A DNA stretch of 19,153 nucleotides from an uncultured Actinotalea sp. (GTDB lineage: Bacteria; Actinomycetota; Actinomycetes; Actinomycetales; Cellulomonadaceae), in the NCBI RefSeq assembly GCF_946885855.1, contig NZ_CAMPHH010000025.1:1-19153 (forward strand). Direction: 5' to 3'. Positions 15,683-19,153 of this stretch are shown in pieces. The notes below the pieces were generated by a model. That model worked only from the letters and a program-made list of their open reading frames with translations. It did not search any database and was not told the origin of the DNA. The position numbers and the translations under genes were made by a program. Position 1 is the first letter of the stretch. Every line of letters begins with the position of its first letter.

Positions 15683-17917
15683 ATGACATCCGAGAACGAC
15701 CAGCGGCTACGGCTGGTGAGGGCGAACGGCGACGGCGGGACGACCGCCGACGGCCCCGGCACCACGGGGGGTGCGGGCGGCGCCGTCGTCGACGGCCCCT
15801 TCGCCGGGTTGCGGACCGCGTTCCACGACCTCGACGAGTACGTCGCCCTGCCGCGGATGTCCGGCCTGGTCCTCTCCCCCGACGGCTCGCGCCTGGTCAC
15901 CCAGGTCGCGACCCTCAACCACGACAAGACGAAGGTCCACACCGCGCTGTGGGAGGTCTACCCGACGCGCGCGCGGCCGGCCCGCCGGCTCACCCGCAGC
16001 GCCCAGGGCGAGTCCGGCGCGGCGTTCACGCCCGACGGCGACCTGCTGTTCACCTCCTCGCGCCCGGACGCCGACGCGACGGCGGACTCGGAGAAGCCGC
16101 TCGACAAGCCGGCGCTGTGGGTCCTGCCCGCCGGCGGCGGCGAGGCGCGCATCGTGGCGACCCGGCCCGGCGGCGTCAGCGGCGTGAAGACCGCGCGCTC
16201 CTCCTACGCCGTCGTCTTCGCCACGCAGATGCTGCCGAGCGCGAAGGACGGCGCCGACGACGAGCGCCTGCGCGGCCTGCGCAAGGACAGCAAGGTCAGC
16301 GCGATCCTGCACGACGGTTACCCCGTGCGGTACTGGGACCACGACCTCGGCCCGGAGGCGCCGCACCTGCTGGGCTGGCACTTCAGCGCCGGCGACGACG
16401 TCGCGCGGTCCGTCGAGGTCGCGAGCCGCAGCACCGAGCACCTCAAGGTCTCCGACCTCACACCGACGCCGGGCGGGGCCCTGCGCGAGGCGGAGTACGA
16501 CTTCAGCCCGGACGGCACGTTCGTCGTGTCGACGTGGCTCGTGCCTGGCGCCCGGGGCGTGCAGCGCAGCGTCCTCGTCCGGCTCGACCTCGACACCGCC
16601 GAGCGCACCGTCCTCGTCGACGACCCCGACGCCGACCTCGGCCGCCCGGTCATCTCCCCCGACGGGACAGCGGTCGCCTACGTCCGCGAGTCGATCTCGA
16701 CCCCGGACGAGGCGCCGCGCGTCACGCTGCACCTGCTGCCGCTCGAGGGCGAGGGCCGCGAGCCGGGCCGCCCGCGGCAGCTCGTCGCCGACTGGGACCG
16801 CTGGACGACCGGCCACCAGTGGCTGCCCGACGGCTCGGGCCTCGTCGTCACCGCCGACCAGGACGGCCGGGCGCCGATCTTCACGGTCGACCTGGCGACC
16901 GACACGGTCGAGCAGCTCACGCACGACGACTCCGCGTACTCGGACCTGCAGGTCGCCCCGGACACGAGCGTGGTCTACGCGCTGCGCTCGTCCTACCTCG
17001 CGCCGGCGCACCCGGTCCGGGTCCACCTCGTGGCCGACGAGCACCGCGAGCGCGGCACCGTCACCGTGCTGCGCGCGCCGGCGCCGCCGCCCACCCTGCC
17101 CGGCACCCTGACCGAGGTCCGGACCACGGCGGAGGACGGCAGCGAGGTGCGCGGCTGGCTCGCACTGCCCGACGGCGCCTCCGCGGAGACCCCCGCGCCG
17201 TTCCTGCTGTGGATCCACGGCGGGCCGCTCGGGTCGTGGAACGCCTGGTCGTGGCGGTGGAACCCGTGGCTCCTCGTGGCCCAGGGATACGCGGTGCTCC
17301 TGCCCGACCCGGCGCTGTCCACCGGCTACGGCCAGGAGTTCATCCAGCGCGGCTGGGGCCGCTGGGGCGCGGCGCCGTACACGGACCTCATGGCGATCAC
17401 CGACGCCACGCTCGCGCGCGAGGACGTGGACGAGACCCGGACGGCCGCGATGGGCGGGTCCTTCGGCGGGTACATGGCCAACTGGGTCGCCGGGCAGACG
17501 GACCGCTTCCGCGCGATCGTCACCCACGCGAGCCTGTGGGCGCTGGACCAGTTCGGGCCGACGACGGACGCCGCCTACTACTGGGCGCGGGAGATGACGC
17601 CGGAGATGGCGCTCGAGTACTCGCCGCACCGGTACGTGGACCGGATCGTCACGCCGATGCTCGTCATCCACGGCGACAAGGACTACCGCGTGCCGATCGG
17701 CGAGGGCCTGCGGCTCTGGTACGAGCTGCTGTCGGCGTCCGGCCTGCCGGCCGACCACCGGGGGCGCTCACCGCACCGCTTCCTGCTCTACCCGGACGAG
17801 AACCACTGGATCCTCACGCCGCAGCACGCGAAGGTCTGGTACCAGGTCGTCAGCGGGTTCCTGGCGCAGCACGTCCTGGGCCAGGAGCCGCCGGAGCTGC
17901 CGGAGACGCTCGGCTGA
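15683..17917 (+). CDS. S9-family serine peptidase (prolyl oligopeptidase/acylaminoacyl peptidase type)
   Basis: 744 residues with no signal peptide or membrane segment, so cytosolic. The N-terminal two-thirds is a beta-propeller with recurring PDG blades (LSPDGSRLVTQ, FTPDGDLLFTS, FSPDGTFVVST, ISPDGTAVAYV, WLPDGSGLVVT). The C-terminal alpha/beta-hydrolase domain begins around residue 475. Its catalytic triad is complete: Ser593 in GGSFGGYM, Asp667 in HGDKDYRVP and His708 in DENHWI. The oxyanion-region motif WIHGGP is also present. Members cleave short peptides, often releasing N-terminal dipeptides or acyl-amino acids, with the propeller limiting entry to oligopeptides. Exact specificity cannot be read. 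The start is supported by AGGAGG five bases upstream. The first 35 residues are Gly/Asp-rich and probably disordered. It is transcribed alone and divergently from the SARP gene. Confidence 0.95.
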   Translation: MTSENDQRLRLVRANGDGGTTADGPGTTGGAGGAVVDGPFAGLRTAFHDLDEYVALPRMSGLVLSPDGSRLVTQVATLNHDKTKVHTALWEVYPTRARPARRLTRSAQGESGAAFTPDGDLLFTSSRPDADATADSEKPLDKPALWVLPAGGGEARIVATRPGGVSGVKTARSSYAVVFATQMLPSAKDGADDERLRGLRKDSKVSAILHDGYPVRYWDHDLGPEAPHLLGWHFSAGDDVARSVEVASRSTEHLKVSDLTPTPGGALREAEYDFSPDGTFVVSTWLVPGARGVQRSVLVRLDLDTAERTVLVDDPDADLGRPVISPDGTAVAYVRESISTPDEAPRVTLHLLPLEGEGREPGRPRQLVADWDRWTTGHQWLPDGSGLVVTADQDGRAPIFTVDLATDTVEQLTHDDSAYSDLQVAPDTSVVYALRSSYLAPAHPVRVHLVADEHRERGTVTVLRAPAPPPTLPGTLTEVRTTAEDGSEVRGWLALPDGASAETPAPFLLWIHGGPLGSWNAWSWRWNPWLLVAQGYAVLLPDPALSTGYGQEFIQRGWGRWGAAPYTDLMAITDATLAREDVDETRTAAMGGSFGGYMANWVAGQTDRFRAIVTHASLWALDQFGPTTDAAYYWAREMTPEMALEYSPHRYVDRIVTPMLVIHGDKDYRVPIGEGLRLWYELLSASGLPADHRGRSPHRFLLYPDENHWILTPQHAKVWYQVVSGFLAQHVLGQEPPELPETLG

Positions 17918-17956
17918 GCGTCGTCGGGTGGGCGCGCCCGAGCGCGCTCGCGTCAC

Positions 17957-17998
17957 GCTCAGGCGGTGACGGTCAGGCGGTGATGGTCAGGCGGTGAC
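17957..17998. repeat. three 14-base tandem repeats covering the STAS gene stop
   Basis: GCTCAGGCGGTGAC (17957-17970), GGTCAGGCGGTGAT (17971-17984) and GGTCAGGCGGTGAC (17985-17998) are consecutive units differing by one or two bases. The third unit includes the last codons and TGA stop of the STAS gene on the minus strand, so the stop region has been copied twice into the 3' flank. A 12-base inverted repeat (17965-17976 with 18005-18016) overlaps the array and could form a hairpin. Confidence 0.85.
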
Positions 17999-18397
17999 GA
18001 CCGTCTGACCGTCACCCGTCGACTCGACCTGGATCGCGCCACCCATGCCGATCATGTCGAGCAGGTCCAGCAGCAGGTCGGGCGCGTCCCGCAGGACCAG
18101 GGGCATGCCGTCCTCCTGGCCGACCTTGTGCAGCTGCAGGACGAACGCCAGGCCGGAGGAGTCGATGAAGGTCAGCGCGCCGGCGTCCACGGTGACGGGC
18201 CGGCCCCGCTGCAGGCACTCGACCATGGCGAGGCTCGCCTGGTCGCGCAGCGCGGCGTCGACCTCGCCCCACATCCGCACGAGCGTGCGCTCGCCGTCCT
18301 CGTGGACGTCGATGCCGCCGACCTCCCCGTCACCGGGTCCGGCGAGGGTGAGGTCGAACGGCGGGGTCACGGCGGTCGTCGCGTCGTCGTCGGTCAC
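17987..18397 (-). CDS. STAS-domain anti-sigma-factor antagonist
   Basis: 136 residues from the GTG at 18397, chosen because GGAGAGG lies five bases upstream and the protein then has normal family length. A Thr/Asp-rich N-terminus of about 30 residues leads into one STAS domain (about 35-130). The key motif is LTFIDSSGLAFVLQL, with Ser80 at the position phosphorylated in SpoIIAA and RsbV. Family members, when unphosphorylated, bind an RsbW/SpoIIAB-type kinase and free its sigma factor. No such kinase or sigma gene lies in the window, so the partner is encoded elsewhere. An ECF-like promoter may lie upstream. The 3' end is embedded in a tandem repeat that duplicates its stop codon. Confidence 0.92.
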   Translation of the reverse strand: MTDDDATTAVTPPFDLTLAGPGDGEVGGIDVHEDGERTLVRMWGEVDAALRDQASLAMVECLQRGRPVTVDAGALTFIDSSGLAFVLQLHKVGQEDGMPLVLRDAPDLLLDLLDMIGMGGAIQVESTGDGQTVVTA

Positions 18398-18436
18398 GAG
18401 GGCCTCTCCGGTTCGGCAGCGTCGTCCACCTGTGCA

Positions 18437-18462
18437 GACGTCCGGGCGGCCAGGATCGTTCC
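18437..18462 (-). promoter_or_regulatory. candidate ECF-sigma promoter of the STAS gene
   Basis: On the minus strand GGAAC (18462-18458) is followed after 17 bases by CGTC (18440-18437), the general pattern of ECF sigma-factor promoters. The predicted transcript would start about 30 bases before the GTG start, leaving room for the GGAGAGG ribosome-binding site. Such short motifs can arise by chance. Confidence 0.38.
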
Positions 18463-18612
18463 GGTCACCGCCCGTGGGAGCGTAGAGCCGGGCGGGGACA
18501 CGCGCGCGCCGGACGGCGGCCGAACCCCGCCCCCACCTGCGACGACGCCTCAGGCGACACTCAGCCGACGGTCCGCGGGCACGTCCGCCCCGTGCGCCCG
18601 GGGGCCCGGATG

Positions 18613-18652
18613 CCCGTGGGCCCGTGGGCCCGTGGGCCCGTGGGCCCGTGGG
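18613..18652. repeat. five perfect copies of CCCGTGGG
   Basis: An uninterrupted 8-base unit is repeated five times between the STAS gene start and the ybaK-like gene stop, ending ten bases from that stop. Each junction forms the palindrome GGGCCC. In plus-strand RNA the unit is fully self-complementary if G-U pairs are allowed; in minus-strand RNA two A-C mismatches interrupt each pairing. It may act as a terminator-like structure after the ybaK-like gene. Confidence 0.85.
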
Positions 18653-18662
18653 CACGGTCGCT

Positions 18663-19118
18663 TCAGTCCTGCGCCTCGGGCTCCGTGACGTCCGCCACGG
18701 TCGCGCCGAGGGCGAGCACCATCCTCGAGCCGTCGACGGTCGCCGCGACCCCGTGCGCGCCGGCGCCGATCGACACGGCCCGGCCGGCCACCCGGGCGTC
18801 GGCGACGACGGGCCACGGCCGCGTCGAGCCGAACGGCGTGATGGTGCCGCGCTCGAACCCGGTGACGGCGAGCGCGACGTCGGCGTCGGGCATCGACAGG
18901 CGGGAGACCTGCAGGACCTCGCGGAGCTTCGGCCAGGAGATCTGCCGGTCGCCCGGGACGAGGACGAAGAGGTAGTCGTCCTCGCCGCGGCGCACGACCA
19001 TCGTCTTGATGACCTGCGACGGGCTGACCTTCCGCGCGGCCGCGGCCTCCGCGAGGCTCCGGACGCGCCCGTGCCGCACGAGCCGGTAGCGCAGGCCGGA
19101 GGCGTCGAGCGCGGCCAC
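18663..19118 (-). CDS. YbaK/EbsC-family aminoacyl-tRNA editing protein
   Basis: 151 residues, normal for a free-standing YbaK-like protein. The single domain spans nearly the whole chain. The N-terminal helix carries SLAEAAAARKVSPSQVIKTMVV, with the Lys of VIKTMV at the position of the catalytic Lys of YbaK. The motifs VLVPGDRQIS, LSMPDADVALAVTGFERGTITPFG and the Gly/Ala-rich ISIGAG-like strand (VSIGAGAHGV) follow. Family members deacylate mischarged tRNA, for example Cys-tRNA(Pro) or Ala-tRNA(Pro); the exact substrate cannot be read here. The GTG start is the first possible one: an in-frame TGA lies ten codons upstream, and GAGG is eight to nine bases before the GTG. The gene is therefore complete although it sits at the window edge. 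Confidence 0.92.
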   Translation of the reverse strand: MAALDASGLRYRLVRHGRVRSLAEAAAARKVSPSQVIKTMVVRRGEDDYLFVLVPGDRQISWPKLREVLQVSRLSMPDADVALAVTGFERGTITPFGSTRPWPVVADARVAGRAVSIGAGAHGVAATVDGSRMVLALGATVADVTEPEAQD

Positions 19119-19153
19119 GGCCCGTTCCTCGCCGGCGGGGACTGTCTCACTCC

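Overview
The window is from a high-GC actinobacterium (GC clearly above 70% by eye; almost all codons end in G or C; frequent GTG starts). Gene content and protein style suggest a Cellulomonas-like member of the Micrococcales, but no marker gene fixes the genus. I see no tRNA, rRNA, CRISPR array, insertion sequence or phage gene.

Layout, left to right. (1) A small membrane-anchored protein of unknown function (76-585, +) converges on the DNA-repair pair sbcD-sbcC (4991-661, -). The two genes overlap by one base (TGATG), sbcD first. (2) A 304-base intergenic region carries a 12-base imperfect tandem repeat and a TCACCCG/CGGGTGA inverted repeat. (3) It precedes a 2153-residue secreted protein (5296-11757, +). 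This has a signal peptide, an animal-type heme peroxidase domain interrupted by a predicted beta-sandwich domain, RTX calcium-binding repeats, three Ig-like domains and three copies of an actinobacterial surface module. It ends at a strong hairpin. (4) Converging on it is a regulatory block on the minus strand: a SARP/BTAD transcription factor (15311-14256), then a NarL-type response regulator (14027-13326) and its histidine kinase (13321-11933). (5) Divergent from the SARP gene is a cytosolic S9-family serine peptidase (15683-17917, +). (6) The right end has two minus-strand genes: a STAS-domain anti-sigma-factor antagonist (18397-17987) and a YbaK/EbsC aminoacyl-tRNA editing protein (19118-18663). 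Each is associated with a short perfect or near-perfect tandem repeat.

How the genes may work together. SbcCD is a nuclease complex that stands apart from the rest. The peroxidase is built as an extracellular heme enzyme that folds on exported calcium and sticks to a surface or glycan. The two-component system and SARP regulator next to it are plausible but unproven controllers. The best hint of a link is a GGGTGAAC-type repeat that recurs in the intergenic regions around the peroxidase, response regulator and SARP genes. The most unusual single object is the peroxidase, because of its inserted domain and its C-terminal modules.
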